Below, piece by piece: positions 51,544-60,530 of a stretch of DNA of 64,000 nucleotides. The DNA comes from an uncultured Clostridia bacterium (GTDB taxonomy: Bacteria; Bacillota; Clostridia; Oscillospirales; Ruminococcaceae), in NCBI GenBank assembly GCA_947168885.1, contig CAMVNQ010000017.1:1-64000 (forward strand), in the 5' to 3' direction. The position numbers and the translations under genes are program-made. The notes beneath the pieces are model-generated. The model was not told the DNA's origin and did no database searches. It saw nothing but the letters and a program-made list of their open reading frames with translations. How positions within the stretch are numbered: position 1 is the stretch's first letter; the number at the start of each line of letters is the position of its first letter.

Positions 51544-52698
51544 TTGAAGAAAACAGTCACCTTACTTATTATTGCCGCTATAATGCTTTGCGGCTGCTCC
51601 AGGGGAAGCACGGAGCAGCCTGTGTCATCGACCGAAGCTGCATCGACCGCCGCAGCTACAGAAATGCCCGAAACGACAACGGCACCCGCGCAAGTCGCCG
51701 AGACCACGACCGAAGCACCGGAAGAAAGAGACCCTGCGCTCGATCTGTCTCTTAAGGATATGTTCGTTAACCTGAATGTAGCCGCCAAAAACGGGAAGTA
51801 TATGGGCGAGGAGTTTCCGGAATTGTACGACAGATATATGACTGCCCTTAAGGCGACCGGCAGGGAAGCCGAATGGGAAAAACTCTGCTGCACCGCGTCC
51901 GCGATACTTGACTTCGCGGAAACACCGGCGAAAAAGATATTCGCGGATTACAATTTCTGGATATATGATAACAACGTCACGGGAGATCATTATTCCGAGA
52001 TCAGCAAATCCGTTTACAATGGCATAGGTGAAGAGTTCAGGGAAAAATTCTACACCGAAGGATGCAGTATCGGCTATCCAGCGCTGCTGTGGATGCCGGA
52101 GGAGTATGACGAGTATATGTCCGGCGGGTACTTCACGAATATTTCGCCCGAGGACAAAAAGTATGTACGCGTACTGCTGATCGATGAGAGCGAATCGATA
52201 ATCTCCGACAAGAACAACACAAACGGAAGGAACTTCTTCTTTGATCCAATGTCGTATGATGTCCGCGGAGTAAGCGAATCGGACTGGTTTGACGAATCCG
52301 TGCATAAGGAAGCTCTCGGTTCGCTGCGAAACCGCGCAAAGCTGATCTGCAATATCCTTGAATCCTCTCACGCCTCACGGATATTCAAGTTCGTGGCGAC
52401 CCCGTCCGACGCGGATATTATTCTGCGCTTCGACTGCCGTAATTACAAGCAGGAGAACTACTCAGACGGAGCAAACATAGTCACCTTGAATTATACCGGC
52501 TTCTATCTCACAGCCGCAAACAATCACACCGGAGAGACCGCTTCCGTAAGCTTCGAGTACGGCGACAGTCCGGAATCCGTCAACATACCGGTCAGCGGTG
52601 CTCGATACGGAGCCATAGAAGCCCCTTATCCCATAATGCAGGGCACAGACAAAGCGGAGCAATTCGCGAAAACGTTGGCGACATGGTTCGCGGAATAA
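51544..52698 (+). CDS. Lipoprotein of unknown function
   Basis: A 384-residue lipoprotein: signal peptide with lipobox AIMLCGC, then a Ser/Thr/Glu-rich linker to about residue 60 and a globular extracellular domain of about 320 residues that I do not recognise. The region ADIILRFDCRNYKQENYSDG near residue 290 may mark a second subdomain. It starts with TTG at 51544, preceded by CGGAGGTGTTATT. Single-gene unit with its own promoter and terminator. Confidence 0.82.
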   Translation: MKKTVTLLIIAAIMLCGCSRGSTEQPVSSTEAASTAAATEMPETTTAPAQVAETTTEAPEERDPALDLSLKDMFVNLNVAAKNGKYMGEEFPELYDRYMTALKATGREAEWEKLCCTASAILDFAETPAKKIFADYNFWIYDNNVTGDHYSEISKSVYNGIGEEFREKFYTEGCSIGYPALLWMPEEYDEYMSGGYFTNISPEDKKYVRVLLIDESESIISDKNNTNGRNFFFDPMSYDVRGVSESDWFDESVHKEALGSLRNRAKLICNILESSHASRIFKFVATPSDADIILRFDCRNYKQENYSDGANIVTLNYTGFYLTAANNHTGETASVSFEYGDSPESVNIPVSGARYGAIEAPYPIMQGTDKAEQFAKTLATWFAE

Positions 52699-52700
52699 CA

Positions 52701-52738
52701 ACCCCCCGTAAACTGCAAAAAAGTTTACGGGGTTTTTC
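52701..52738 (+). terminator. Terminator after lipoprotein gene
   Basis: CCCCGTAAACT and AGTTTACGGGG pair around GCAAAAA, followed by TTTTTCTT. Confidence 0.88.
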
Positions 52739-52840
52739 TTATTATTGTAACATTTGATAGAAAACTCGGTATAATTCGCCGGAAACTGCGGAAAATTATA
52801 TTACAAAAAGAAACCAACCTGACAAAGAAAGGTGAAAGAT

Positions 52841-53509
52841 ATGAACAGCTTTTTAAAAATGACAGCGGTACTTGCCGCTATAATTCTCTGCGCGGCGGTA
52901 GCAAGGACTTCCGTTCCCGAAGAACCCCTCCCCGCGTACTCGCGCACAGGTTCGTCGGGAACCGAGGTCGAGGAGATCCAGCGCGTACTTAAAGAACGCG
53001 GATTGTTCAAAGGCGAGATCACCGGCTACTATGGCGAACAGACCCGTCAGGCAGTGACGAAGTTCCAGAAGCAGCAGGGACTGAATCAGACCGGTATCGC
53101 CGACGAAGCGACGCTCAAGCGCCTCGGGATAACAATAGGTGTTGTCCCCGAAGCCACCGACGCGAATATAAACCTCCTCGCGAGAATGATTTCCGCCGAG
53201 GGAAGAGGTGAATCCTACGTCGGTCAGGTCGCTATCGGCGCAGTCATCTGCAACCGTATCGAGCACCCGTCCTTCCCCGATACACTCGCCGGTGTTATCT
53301 ACCAGAACGGCGCGTTCACCGCCATAAACGATGGTCAGTTCAATGAGCCCGTTGCGGACAGCGCTTACTCGGCGGCGCGGGACGCTCTCGCCGGCTGGGA
53401 CCCCACAGGCGGAGCAATATACTATTATAATCCCGATAAAACAAATAACCGCTTCATCTACTCGCGACCTGTAATCGCAGTCATAGGCGACCACAGATTT
53501 TGTTCGTAA
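52841..53509 (+). CDS. sleB: SleB-type spore cortex/cell wall hydrolase
   Basis: A 222-residue secreted hydrolase: N-terminal signal segment, a peptidoglycan-binding domain (SGTEVEEIQRVLKERGLFKG, TRQAVTKFQKQQGLNQTG), then the SleB catalytic domain. The latter has the likely catalytic Glu in ARMISAEGRGESYVGQVAIG and continues VICNRIEHPSFPDTLAGVIY. SleB enzymes degrade muramic-lactam cortex during germination. The start is ATG 52841 after AAAGGTGAAAGAT. A possible SigG-like promoter (GTATA-N18-AAAATTA, 52769-52798) is only a partial match. Confidence 0.88.
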   Translation: MNSFLKMTAVLAAIILCAAVARTSVPEEPLPAYSRTGSSGTEVEEIQRVLKERGLFKGEITGYYGEQTRQAVTKFQKQQGLNQTGIADEATLKRLGITIGVVPEATDANINLLARMISAEGRGESYVGQVAIGAVICNRIEHPSFPDTLAGVIYQNGAFTAINDGQFNEPVADSAYSAARDALAGWDPTGGAIYYYNPDKTNNRFIYSRPVIAVIGDHRFCS

Positions 53510-53533
53510 TACCAAAATTTTTTCCAAAAACTG

Positions 53534-53562
53534 TTGTAATTCTATTCAATTTGTGATAAAAT
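53534..53562 (+). promoter_or_regulatory. SigA promoter of AIM24-family gene
   Basis: TTGTAA (53534-53539), a 17-bp spacer and TAAAAT (53557-53562). Confidence 0.65.
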
Positions 53563-53617
53563 GGTAATAAGGTAGTTTTTTACCTATATTACTATTTTTA
53601 TGAAAGGAATAACAATT

Positions 53618-54295
53618 ATGAAGTATGAGATCAAAGGCGCGCCACTGCCTGTGGTAATTTTCAATCTTGAGGACGGCGAAAAACTGAAGACAGATCAGGG
53701 CGCTATGAGCTGGATGTCCCCGAATATGGAAATGTCCACAAACGCAGGCGGAAGCATAGGAAAGGCTTTCGGAAGAATGTTCTCGGGTGAATCGATGTTC
53801 CAGAACGTATATACCTGTAAGGGAGGACCCGGTCTTTTTGCTGCGGCTTCGAGCTTCCCCGGCGAGATAATCCCTATCCAGATATCTCCGTCATATTCTA
53901 TAGTTGCACAGAAATCGGCTTTCCTCGCGAGCGAAGAGGGCGTTGAAATGTCCGTTCACTTCCAGAAAAAGGCAGGTGCCGGATTCTTCGGCGGTGAAGG
54001 CTTCATTCTCCAGAAATTCACCGGAAACGGAATGGTATTCCTCGAAATAGACGGAAGCATCGTTGAATACGATCTTGCGGCAGGTCAGAAGATGGTAATA
54101 GATACCGGTAACCTCGCAGCAATGGACGCGACCGTCAATGTTGAGATACAGTCCGTTAAGGGCATCGGCAACGCTCTGTTCGGCGGCGAGGGCTTCTTCA
54201 ACACAGTCCTCACCGGACCCGGAAAGATCTGGCTTCAGACTATACCGAAGAATGTTCTCGCAGGCGCTATCGCTCCGTTTATTGTTAACAAATAA
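53618..54295 (+). CDS. AIM24/TIGR00266-family protein
   Basis: A 225-residue beta-rich protein of the AIM24/TIGR00266 family, found across bacteria without clear function. Characteristic segments: KTDQGAMSWMSPNMEMSTNA, FPGEIIPIQISPSYSIVAQK, a Gly-rich GGEGFILQKFTGNGMVFLEI and the repeat of GGEGFFNTVLTGPGKIWLQT near the end. No membrane segment. ATG 53618 follows AAAGGAATAACAATT; an ATG six codons earlier is possible. Confidence 0.88.
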   Translation: MKYEIKGAPLPVVIFNLEDGEKLKTDQGAMSWMSPNMEMSTNAGGSIGKAFGRMFSGESMFQNVYTCKGGPGLFAAASSFPGEIIPIQISPSYSIVAQKSAFLASEEGVEMSVHFQKKAGAGFFGGEGFILQKFTGNGMVFLEIDGSIVEYDLAAGQKMVIDTGNLAAMDATVNVEIQSVKGIGNALFGGEGFFNTVLTGPGKIWLQTIPKNVLAGAIAPFIVNK

Positions 54296-54312
54296 TATTC
54301 ACGGATACAAAT

Positions 54313-54347
54313 GCCCGGCAGTCAAACGACTGTCGGGCGTTTTTGTG
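54313..54347 (+). terminator. Terminator after AIM24-family gene
   Basis: GCCCGGCAGTC and GACTGTCGGGC pair around AAAC, followed by GTTTTTGTG. Confidence 0.85.
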
Positions 54348-54379
54348 TGATATTCTGTAATGCGTCTGCCGCGGCGTTT

Positions 54380-55711
54380 TTATTCAGCTTCCGCAGGCAC
54401 TATTTCCGGTGTTTCCGGTTCCTTGTTCTCAAGGATGAGTATATCCACCTTATACTCCTCACCCGTTACCCACGCGCTTGCATTCGAGCCCTTTAGCCTG
54501 AATGTTACCGTAACGCTCTTCTTGCCCTCGGTAATGTCCATACCGAGAAGGTTGATCGTCGCGTAGATATCCGACGATGTCATCGTCTGGATATAGTTGG
54601 AATAACCGACCACATTTACGACTATCTCGTTAGTCAGCATCTTTACGCTGTACTTTGTCGGACTGTTAATTACAGTGAAGTTCTCTGCAGGTACAGTGAA
54701 ACCGAGCTGACCGAAATCGTCAGCTTCCGGGAACGTCACAGTTATCGTCTTGTTTCCGGAGATATTCTTGTATCCCTCGGGAAGCTCCACGGGGAGCTGA
54801 ACGCCGCCCTGGAGGTCCTTGAGCGTAAGAGCGGAGAGTGAGATCTCTCCTATGTCTATTGCGGAAAGGTTGTCGATCGAGCTGTCCGGAGAAGCTATTG
54901 TTATCTCGTTTATCGACATGGTATATTCAAGGTCAGCCGGATCAAAGCCGTAAGAGCCTGTCGAACCGGTGAATTTGACCTGAATGGGAAGTGTCTTCAG
55001 TTTATAGACCGGAACGTTCACCGTAAATTCATCTGTGCTGTAGATAACGTCGGGCGAAGCTATCTTTACGCCCTTTGCGTTGAAAAACGTAGGTGAAGCG
55101 CTGAGTTCTTCGGAATGGTCAAGAGCACCTTCTCCGTAGGAAGCTATCGCCTCAACATGGTCTATCGAGTTTACAAGGCTTTCTTCACCTGTCACCGTCA
55201 TAAACGACGGTGTTACGGTCACATCGCCCTCTATCTGCATACCGTCGGCTATCATGAGTGAGTCAGTGTTCGGAGTTACCTTGATCTCACGGGTGATTAT
55301 CTTGACAACGCTTACTTTGGCGGTGAGATCTTTCGACGTTATGTTTATATCGGCATTGTCAGCGGTCGGTACAACATTGATCGGAACATCAAACGTTCCC
55401 GCCTCATACACTTTTGAGAGATCGCATACTGCGGAAAAATCGCTTGCTGTGAGCTGGCTGATAGAATAGCGCTTTCCGTTTATCTGTATGGTGACATTCT
55501 GTGTATCGACAGAGCTTATACGAAGATTTTCATCTATCATGAAGTTCGTCGGCTGACAGCTTACCGGAATATCCCTTATATGCAGCGAAACATCGGGGAA
55601 TATCTGAATAGAGATAAATACCCATATTACTATTGAGAAAACAATTGCCTGAATGATAGTTTTCAGATTATTAAGAAATCCTCTGGCAAAGCGGTGAAAA
55701 ACATTGTTCAT
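54380..55711 (-). CDS. cdaR: YbbR-domain regulator of diadenylate cyclase
   Basis: A 443-residue protein: one N-terminal membrane helix (IIQAIVFSIVIWVFISIQIF), then four YbbR-like beta domains outside the membrane. CdaR binds CdaA and adjusts c-di-AMP production. It overlaps cdaA by four bases. The C-terminal end is Pro/Glu-rich. The normal third gene of this operon, glmM, is not downstream. Confidence 0.88.
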   Translation of the reverse strand: MNNVFHRFARGFLNNLKTIIQAIVFSIVIWVFISIQIFPDVSLHIRDIPVSCQPTNFMIDENLRISSVDTQNVTIQINGKRYSISQLTASDFSAVCDLSKVYEAGTFDVPINVVPTADNADINITSKDLTAKVSVVKIITREIKVTPNTDSLMIADGMQIEGDVTVTPSFMTVTGEESLVNSIDHVEAIASYGEGALDHSEELSASPTFFNAKGVKIASPDVIYSTDEFTVNVPVYKLKTLPIQVKFTGSTGSYGFDPADLEYTMSINEITIASPDSSIDNLSAIDIGEISLSALTLKDLQGGVQLPVELPEGYKNISGNKTITVTFPEADDFGQLGFTVPAENFTVINSPTKYSVKMLTNEIVVNVVGYSNYIQTMTSSDIYATINLLGMDITEGKKSVTVTFRLKGSNASAWVTGEEYKVDILILENKEPETPEIVPAEAE

Positions 55712-56628
55712 TTGCTGTCACCGCCCTTCTTCTTTTCTCCCGACGGCCGTTTTTCTTTGCTGTTCTTCTTTTTATCCCGGTTCTTTTTCTGCTCGGAAGT
55801 GTTAAGGAGAAGTCTGCTTCTCAGGTACTTGCTGAGCTTTTCCTTGTCAAATCCGCGCTCAAGTCTGCCGTTCTCGGCTATCGAGATCATACCCGTCTCT
55901 TCGGACACGACTATGATTATGGCATCAGACACCTCGCTCATACCAATAGCCGCACGGTGACGCGAACCGAGTTCCTTGTTGATGAGTTCTTCCTTGGAAG
56001 GCTTAGGAAGGAAGCAGCCCGCGGCATATATCATACCGTTTCTGATTATAACAGCTCCGTCGTGAAGCGGCGTATTCGGGAAAAAGATATTTCTGAAAAG
56101 CTCCTCGCTCGGGATAGCGTTTATTACCGTACCCGTCTCTATCTGCTCACCGAGTCTTGTCTGGCGCTCGATGACGATAAGCGCACCTGTAGCGGTGCGA
56201 GAGAGCTTTTCACAGGCAAGGCTTATCTGCTCAACGGCATGGGTATCTCTGTCGTGGTCTTCCTGCGTCGCGGCAGTATCAAAAAGCAGCATAGGCTTCA
56301 TCATTTTTGATCGTCCGACTTTTTCAAGGGCGCGACGAAGCTCGGGCTGGAACATTACGATGAACGCAATGAGCCCCACGTTAACGAGCATCTCGCCTAT
56401 GACACGCATAGCCTTGAACTCTAACTGATACAATATGAAAAGGACTGCTGCGAGAGCGACAAGACCCTTGACAAGCTGCTCGGCTCTTGTTTCACGCACC
56501 AGCTTTATGACCCAGTACAGTATAACTGCAAGGAATATGATGTCGAGCACATCAACAAACGTGATCGACCTAAAAACGCTTACCAACGAGTTCCAGATGT
56601 CGGTAAGATAGTACAGTAAAGTCTCCAC
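55708..56628 (-). CDS. cdaA: Diadenylate cyclase CdaA
   Basis: A 306-residue membrane-bound enzyme making c-di-AMP from two ATP. Three N-terminal helices (LDIIFLAVILYWVIKLV onward) are followed by the DAC domain with TPLHDGAVIIRNG and GSRHRAAIGMSEV, the DGA and RHR catalytic motifs. An unusual Lys/Glu-rich tail (about residues 275-306) extends beyond the usual end. The start is GTG 56628 with TGGAGCAAG just upstream. It sets potassium and osmotic homeostasis together with CdaR. Confidence 0.94.
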   Translation of the reverse strand: METLLYYLTDIWNSLVSVFRSITFVDVLDIIFLAVILYWVIKLVRETRAEQLVKGLVALAAVLFILYQLEFKAMRVIGEMLVNVGLIAFIVMFQPELRRALEKVGRSKMMKPMLLFDTAATQEDHDRDTHAVEQISLACEKLSRTATGALIVIERQTRLGEQIETGTVINAIPSEELFRNIFFPNTPLHDGAVIIRNGMIYAAGCFLPKPSKEELINKELGSRHRAAIGMSEVSDAIIIVVSEETGMISIAENGRLERGFDKEKLSKYLRSRLLLNTSEQKKNRDKKKNSKEKRPSGEKKKGGDSK

Positions 56629-56667
56629 CTTGCTCCATCCCAGATTAAATATAGAGTTACATTAAAT

Positions 56668-56695
56668 ATTGTACCATATTTTTTTAAAATTTCAA
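56668..56695 (-). promoter_or_regulatory. SigA promoter of cdaA-cdaR
   Basis: Minus strand TTGAAA (56695-56690), a 16-bp spacer and TACAAT (56673-56668). Confidence 0.65.
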
Positions 56696-56756
56696 GTGTT
56701 TTTTTGCAATTTTGGTAAAATTTTTATAAAATAGTTTTCAGTCAACATAGGGCATA

Positions 56757-56793
56757 GAAAAACACCGGCGTGAAATAAAAATCACGCCGGTGC
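56757..56793 (-). terminator. Terminator of Rrf2-MaoC unit
   Basis: On the minus strand CACCGGCGTGA and TCACGCCGGTG pair, followed by TTTTTCTATG. Confidence 0.85.
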
Positions 56794-56799
56794 CGGTAT

Positions 56800-57234
56800 T
56801 TATTCCTTCGGTCTTCGTTTTACAATTGACTCGATGACACTCGTAAGCACTTTCTCGTCCTTCTGGTTGAACACATCTATCGCGACTGTGAGAACTCCGT
56901 TGTGGTCATTTCGGAACGAAAGTCCGGTGACTCTCGCCGTACCCCGCAGCACATCTCCTGCGAACACAGGTTTCATCCACTCGACTGCGGTGGATTTTCC
57001 GGCTATAAGGTCTTCTCCCGCGAAATCAAGGCTTGTGTACTGAGCCCAGACGGAAAGGAACGAAAGCATACCGGGAGCTATAAGCTCTCCAAAGCGGGTC
57101 TTCTTCGCAAAATCCTCGTCGGTATGAATCTTCACGGGATTATATTTCTTCGCGAAATCAAGCATCTCTTCTTTCTCTATAACAATGTTCTCAACGGTAA
57201 CTTCCGAACCTATCTGAATGTCTTCAAGATACAT
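56800..57234 (-). CDS. MaoC-like dehydratase
   Basis: A 144-residue hotdog-fold enzyme of the MaoC/(R)-specific enoyl-CoA hydratase type. The hydratase segment is recognisable as FAKKYNPVKIHTDEDFAKKT followed by GELIAPGMLSF, although the usual Asp of D-x-N-P-x-H is Tyr-like here (KYNPVKIH), so activity is uncertain. The start follows AAAGGGGATAATTT. It is 17 nt downstream of the Rrf2 regulator and co-transcribed with it. Confidence 0.82.
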   Translation of the reverse strand: MYLEDIQIGSEVTVENIVIEKEEMLDFAKKYNPVKIHTDEDFAKKTRFGELIAPGMLSFLSVWAQYTSLDFAGEDLIAGKSTAVEWMKPVFAGDVLRGTARVTGLSFRNDHNGVLTVAIDVFNQKDEKVLTSVIESIVKRRPKE

Positions 57235-57251
57235 AAATTATCCCCTTTGGT

Positions 57252-57683
57252 TTAAATGCAGTAATCGCTTCCGGAGCCGCCGTGGGCGATAATATCACCG
57301 AGCGTTATCCCGTCAAGATACTTTGTGATGACATCGTAAAGCCCCTCCCACACATAAAGCGTGGCACAGCTATCGGCTCTCGGACAGTCATTCACCTCAT
57401 ATTCAAGGCAGGCTACCGGTGCGAGGCTGCCTTCCGTCGCACGGAGAACTTCGCCAACGGATATCTCGTCAGCGCTTTTCGCGAGTGAATAGCCTCCCCT
57501 GTTGCCGCGGTTCGTGCGTAGCATTCCGTTCTTTGTAAGGAGCGGGACGATCTGTTCAAGGTATTTCTTGGAGATGTTCTGATGATCTGAGATCTCTTTC
57601 AGCGAGATGAACCCGTCATCACCCCTTGAAGCAATGTCTATAAGCATTCGCAGCGCATATCTTCCTTTTGTAGAGATCTTCAT
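57252..57683 (-). CDS. Rrf2-family transcriptional regulator with three cysteines
   Basis: A 143-residue winged-helix regulator (MKISTKGRYALRMLIDIASR, ISKKYLEQIVPLLTKNGML, NRGGYSLAKSADEISVGEVL). ACLEYEVNDCPRADSCATLY carries three cysteines at IscR-like spacing, so an Fe-S cluster is likely and control may be by iron-sulfur or redox state. The start is ATG 57683 with GGGGGAGGGCTGACT upstream; the longer frame passes through the promoter. It is paired with a MaoC gene rather than iscS/iscU. Confidence 0.88.
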   Translation of the reverse strand: MKISTKGRYALRMLIDIASRGDDGFISLKEISDHQNISKKYLEQIVPLLTKNGMLRTNRGNRGGYSLAKSADEISVGEVLRATEGSLAPVACLEYEVNDCPRADSCATLYVWEGLYDVITKYLDGITLGDIIAHGGSGSDYCI

Positions 57684-57746
57684 AGTCAGCCCTCCCCCAT
57701 AAATGAGCTCTGTAATGATATTTCCGGTTTGAATGGAATTTACACT

Positions 57747-57775
57747 ATTATACCATAAATCCGGTAGGTTTTCAA
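57747..57775 (-). promoter_or_regulatory. SigA promoter of the Rrf2 gene
   Basis: Minus strand TTGAAA (57775-57770), a 17-bp spacer and TATAAT (57752-57747). Confidence 0.75.
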
Positions 57776-57796
57776 GTGTATTTGTTAAAATTCCGA

Positions 57797-57832
57797 AAAA
57801 ATGCCCCCATTTCTGCAAAAATGGAGACATTT
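57797..57832 (-). terminator. Terminator of the ABC exporter operon
   Basis: On the minus strand AATGTCTCCATTT and AAATGGGGGCATT pair around TTGCAG, followed by TTTTCGG. Confidence 0.75.
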
Positions 57833-57839
57833 CTTGTAT

Positions 57840-59204
57840 TTACTTTGACATTTTCAGCATATCGCCAAGCTTTAGCCTGTTTCCGGTATGAAGGATTATT
57901 GCCTCATAAACCTTCGCAACGAGCATCATTACGATAACATCCGCCGCCAGCATCACAAGTATAGAGACAATCGTTTCGACAATGCCAATTCTTCCGAGGA
58001 GATAGTCCGCGGGGATAATGAACGGCGAAGATATCGGTATATATCTCGCAAGCACAGTCATCATATTGTCCTCTCCGGTGATCTGCGGGAAGTACGCAAG
58101 ATAGAAACCGAGGACTCCTATGATCGAAAGCGGCTGTATAGCAGAGGAAAGATCCTCCATCTTGCTCACGCTCGCACCGGCAAGTCCGGCAAGTCCGGCA
58201 AAGAACAGGAATCCTAAAACGAATGAGAGGATCATTACGATTATTACGCTTGCGTTAACCCCGGAAAAAGCATTGCCGAGGTCGTTCACTATACCGACAG
58301 CCTGCATTCCCTCTGTCGCCTCTGAACCGAGAGAAGACATCATTTCATTAGCCTTTGAAATTATTCCGAACGGGAGAGAAATAATGAATCCCGCAGCACC
58401 GCCGAAACCTATGATAAAGAACTGAAGCAGCGATACGCAGCACATCGCGAGAACTTTTCCTATGATTATCGCGAAAGGCTTTATCGAAGTGAGCAGATAC
58501 TCGATCATACGGGACGATTTCTCGATAGCAACAGACTGTGCAACAAGCTGGCTGTATGAGAAGATGAAAATGAACAGTATGATCGAAGAGATCATCGGTA
58601 CTACCGAGTTGAGCATCATCTGAATGCCGCTGAGTTCCTCCTTGCCTGCACAGCTGAGTCTTGCCGAAACATCGGACATAGCGGTCTTTACCTGATCTTC
58701 CGGAACGCCGAGCGACATTAGGTACTGGACCTTGACACCGTTCGCTATGATCATATTTATGGATTCACAGTCGCCCTTGGATATATCAGCTTCGCCGCCC
58801 GAATACTTCGAATCAACGAAGAATCTTCCATCTTCAAAGGTTATAACGGACACGATCACTCTTTCCTTGGTGTCCGCTATCTCACCGATCTTCGCAGCAG
58901 CTTCGTCGGCGGTGATATTCTGCACCTTGAGATTGGCCGCGCCTGCAACAGCGTCAAATTTGAAGTCATATCCGGTCTCATTGTCTATATACAAAGTATC
59001 AACAGTGAAGGTCTCCTCACCTCTTGCGGCACGCTCGGCTTTATCAAGCTCGCCCTGAAGGAATATCGTCGGCAGGAAATCCGCAAGGAACGCTATAAGA
59101 GCGACTATGATCGCAATGACGATCGTGCTTATGATAAACGACTTCGTCTTGACCTGCTGCGTAAACGTAAACTTGAATACTTCTTTCCATCCCTTAGTTC
59201 TCAT
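57840..59204 (-). CDS. ABC transporter permease, NatB-like (ABC-2 type)
   Basis: A 454-residue membrane subunit. The N-terminal helix (IISTIVIAIIVALIAFLADF) is followed by a large extracellular loop of about 170 residues and then six or so helices. This is the NatB/ABC-2 layout of Na+ or drug exporters. It overlaps the ATPase gene by 11 bases. Substrate not determinable; sodium efflux is one possibility. Confidence 0.85.
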   Translation of the reverse strand: MRTKGWKEVFKFTFTQQVKTKSFIISTIVIAIIVALIAFLADFLPTIFLQGELDKAERAARGEETFTVDTLYIDNETGYDFKFDAVAGAANLKVQNITADEAAAKIGEIADTKERVIVSVITFEDGRFFVDSKYSGGEADISKGDCESINMIIANGVKVQYLMSLGVPEDQVKTAMSDVSARLSCAGKEELSGIQMMLNSVVPMISSIILFIFIFSYSQLVAQSVAIEKSSRMIEYLLTSIKPFAIIIGKVLAMCCVSLLQFFIIGFGGAAGFIISLPFGIISKANEMMSSLGSEATEGMQAVGIVNDLGNAFSGVNASVIIVMILSFVLGFLFFAGLAGLAGASVSKMEDLSSAIQPLSIIGVLGFYLAYFPQITGEDNMMTVLARYIPISSPFIIPADYLLGRIGIVETIVSILVMLAADVIVMMLVAKVYEAIILHTGNRLKLGDMLKMSK

Positions 59205-60099
59205 TTACATCACCCCCGCATTTCTCAACAAACAGCTCGTGCAGTGACGGCTCTCTCAGATCAAACTTTATTATGTTTATGCCCTTGTCTATCATTTCTT
59301 TCAGCATTCTTCCGGCAGCTTCCTCAGACCCGACCTTGAACGACGAGCCGTTCGGTGTCTCCTCAACAAGCGTCATACCGCACGCCGCCGCTATATCGGC
59401 AAACGGCTTGTCAGCCTTGACAGTAAGGTTCTCACGTCCGCGCGCTCTCTTTATCTCATTGAGGTTGCCCTGAAGAACAACTTTGCCGTGATGCAGAAGA
59501 ACAAGGTCTTCACAGAACTCTTCGATAGTCTCCATCTGGTGTGACGACATGATTATGTACTTTCCGTTATCACGTTCCTCACGGATAATGCTCTTGAAGA
59601 GGTCGGCGTTTACGGGATCAAGACCGCTCAGAGGTTCGTCAAGAATGATGATCTTCGGGTTGCACAGAAGCGCGGCTGCGAGCTGTACTTTCTGCTGGTT
59701 GCCCTTTGAGAGCTGTTCTGCCCTCATCTTCTTGTACTCTTCGATCTTAAGTCTTGAGAAAAGGTAGTCTATCGCAGGCGTTGCATCCTTTTTCTTTACG
59801 CCCTTTATAGACGCGAAGTAATACATCTGTTCAAGGATATTGTACTTCGGATAAAGTCCGCGCTCTTCGGAAAGATAGCCCACGCGCTCCTTCATGATGT
59901 TGAGCGGCTCACCGTTCCATGTTACGGTACCGCTGTCCCTTGTAAGCATTCCGAGTATCATTCGTATCGATGTGCTCTTACCGGCGCCGTTTGTGCCAAG
60001 AAACGCGAACACGCCGGGTTCGTTTATCGTGAACGAAAGATCTTCAACGGCTGTCTTCTCTCCGAATTTCTTGGAGAGATGTTCGACGACAAGTGACAT
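59194..60099 (-). CDS. ABC transporter ATP-binding protein, NatA-like
   Basis: A 301-residue ATPase with Walker A LGTNGAGKSTSIRM, signature LSKGNQQKVQLAAALLCNPK, Walker B IILDEPLSGLDP and the switch His in MSSHQMETIEE. The C-terminal extension is typical of NatA/DrrA exporters. AAAGGAGGTAAATCT precedes the ATG. Pairs with the overlapping permease gene. Confidence 0.9.
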   Translation of the reverse strand: MSLVVEHLSKKFGEKTAVEDLSFTINEPGVFAFLGTNGAGKSTSIRMILGMLTRDSGTVTWNGEPLNIMKERVGYLSEERGLYPKYNILEQMYYFASIKGVKKKDATPAIDYLFSRLKIEEYKKMRAEQLSKGNQQKVQLAAALLCNPKIIILDEPLSGLDPVNADLFKSIIREERDNGKYIIMSSHQMETIEEFCEDLVLLHHGKVVLQGNLNEIKRARGRENLTVKADKPFADIAAACGMTLVEETPNGSSFKVGSEEAAGRMLKEMIDKGINIIKFDLREPSLHELFVEKCGGDVNEN

Positions 60100-60146
60100 A
60101 GATTTACCTCCTTTTTGTGCCTGAAACGAAATATCGCTTCGAGCGC

Positions 60147-60161
60147 GTAAATATAATTTAC
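60147..60161. promoter_or_regulatory. Palindrome near the ABC operon start point
   Basis: GTAAATATAATTTAC is a perfect 6-3-6 palindrome located just downstream of the -10 box, so it is a possible repressor site. Confidence 0.35.
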
Positions 60162-60164
60162 ATA

Positions 60165-60193
60165 ATTATAGTACCCGAAGCGTAATTTGTCAA
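60165..60193 (-). promoter_or_regulatory. SigA promoter of the ABC exporter operon
   Basis: Minus strand TTGACA (60193-60188), a 17-bp spacer and TATAAT (60170-60165), all consensus. Confidence 0.85.
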
Positions 60194-60211
60194 TAGTATT
60201 TCCTTATTATT

Positions 60212-60472
60212 TTATCTTTTTTCGACGGTAAGCTTCATGCCTGTCTTTGAAGCACCGGCAACTTCGAGTTCTTCAAACGTAGGTATGCAGACTGCATCAA
60301 TATTCTCTTCCGCAAGGAAAACTCTCGCAACAGCCGCTGCCTTTACTGCCTGATTGACAGCGCCGGCGCCGACAGCCTCGACTTCTGCTTTTCCACATTC
60401 GCGGATAACGGCGCAGATGGCTCCCGCAACTGACTTCGGGACACTTCTTGCCGAAACCTTGATAACGTCCAT
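60212..60472 (-). CDS. spoVS: Stage V sporulation protein S
   Basis: An 86-residue Alba-like protein required in Bacillus for progress past stage V. MDVIKVSARSVPKSVAGAIC and VEAVGAGAVNQAVKAAAVAR are family hallmarks, and the length equals that of B. subtilis SpoVS. ATG 60472 has GGGAGG nine bases upstream; a TTG two codons earlier is less likely. It follows ymdB in the same order as in Bacillus. Confidence 0.95.
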   Translation of the reverse strand: MDVIKVSARSVPKSVAGAICAVIRECGKAEVEAVGAGAVNQAVKAAAVARVFLAEENIDAVCIPTFEELEVAGASKTGMKLTVEKR

Positions 60473-60530
60473 TTCCAATTTCCTCCCTTTTATTTTTTAT
60501 GCAACCGACAGTTTATTCTGCCGATAAAGC

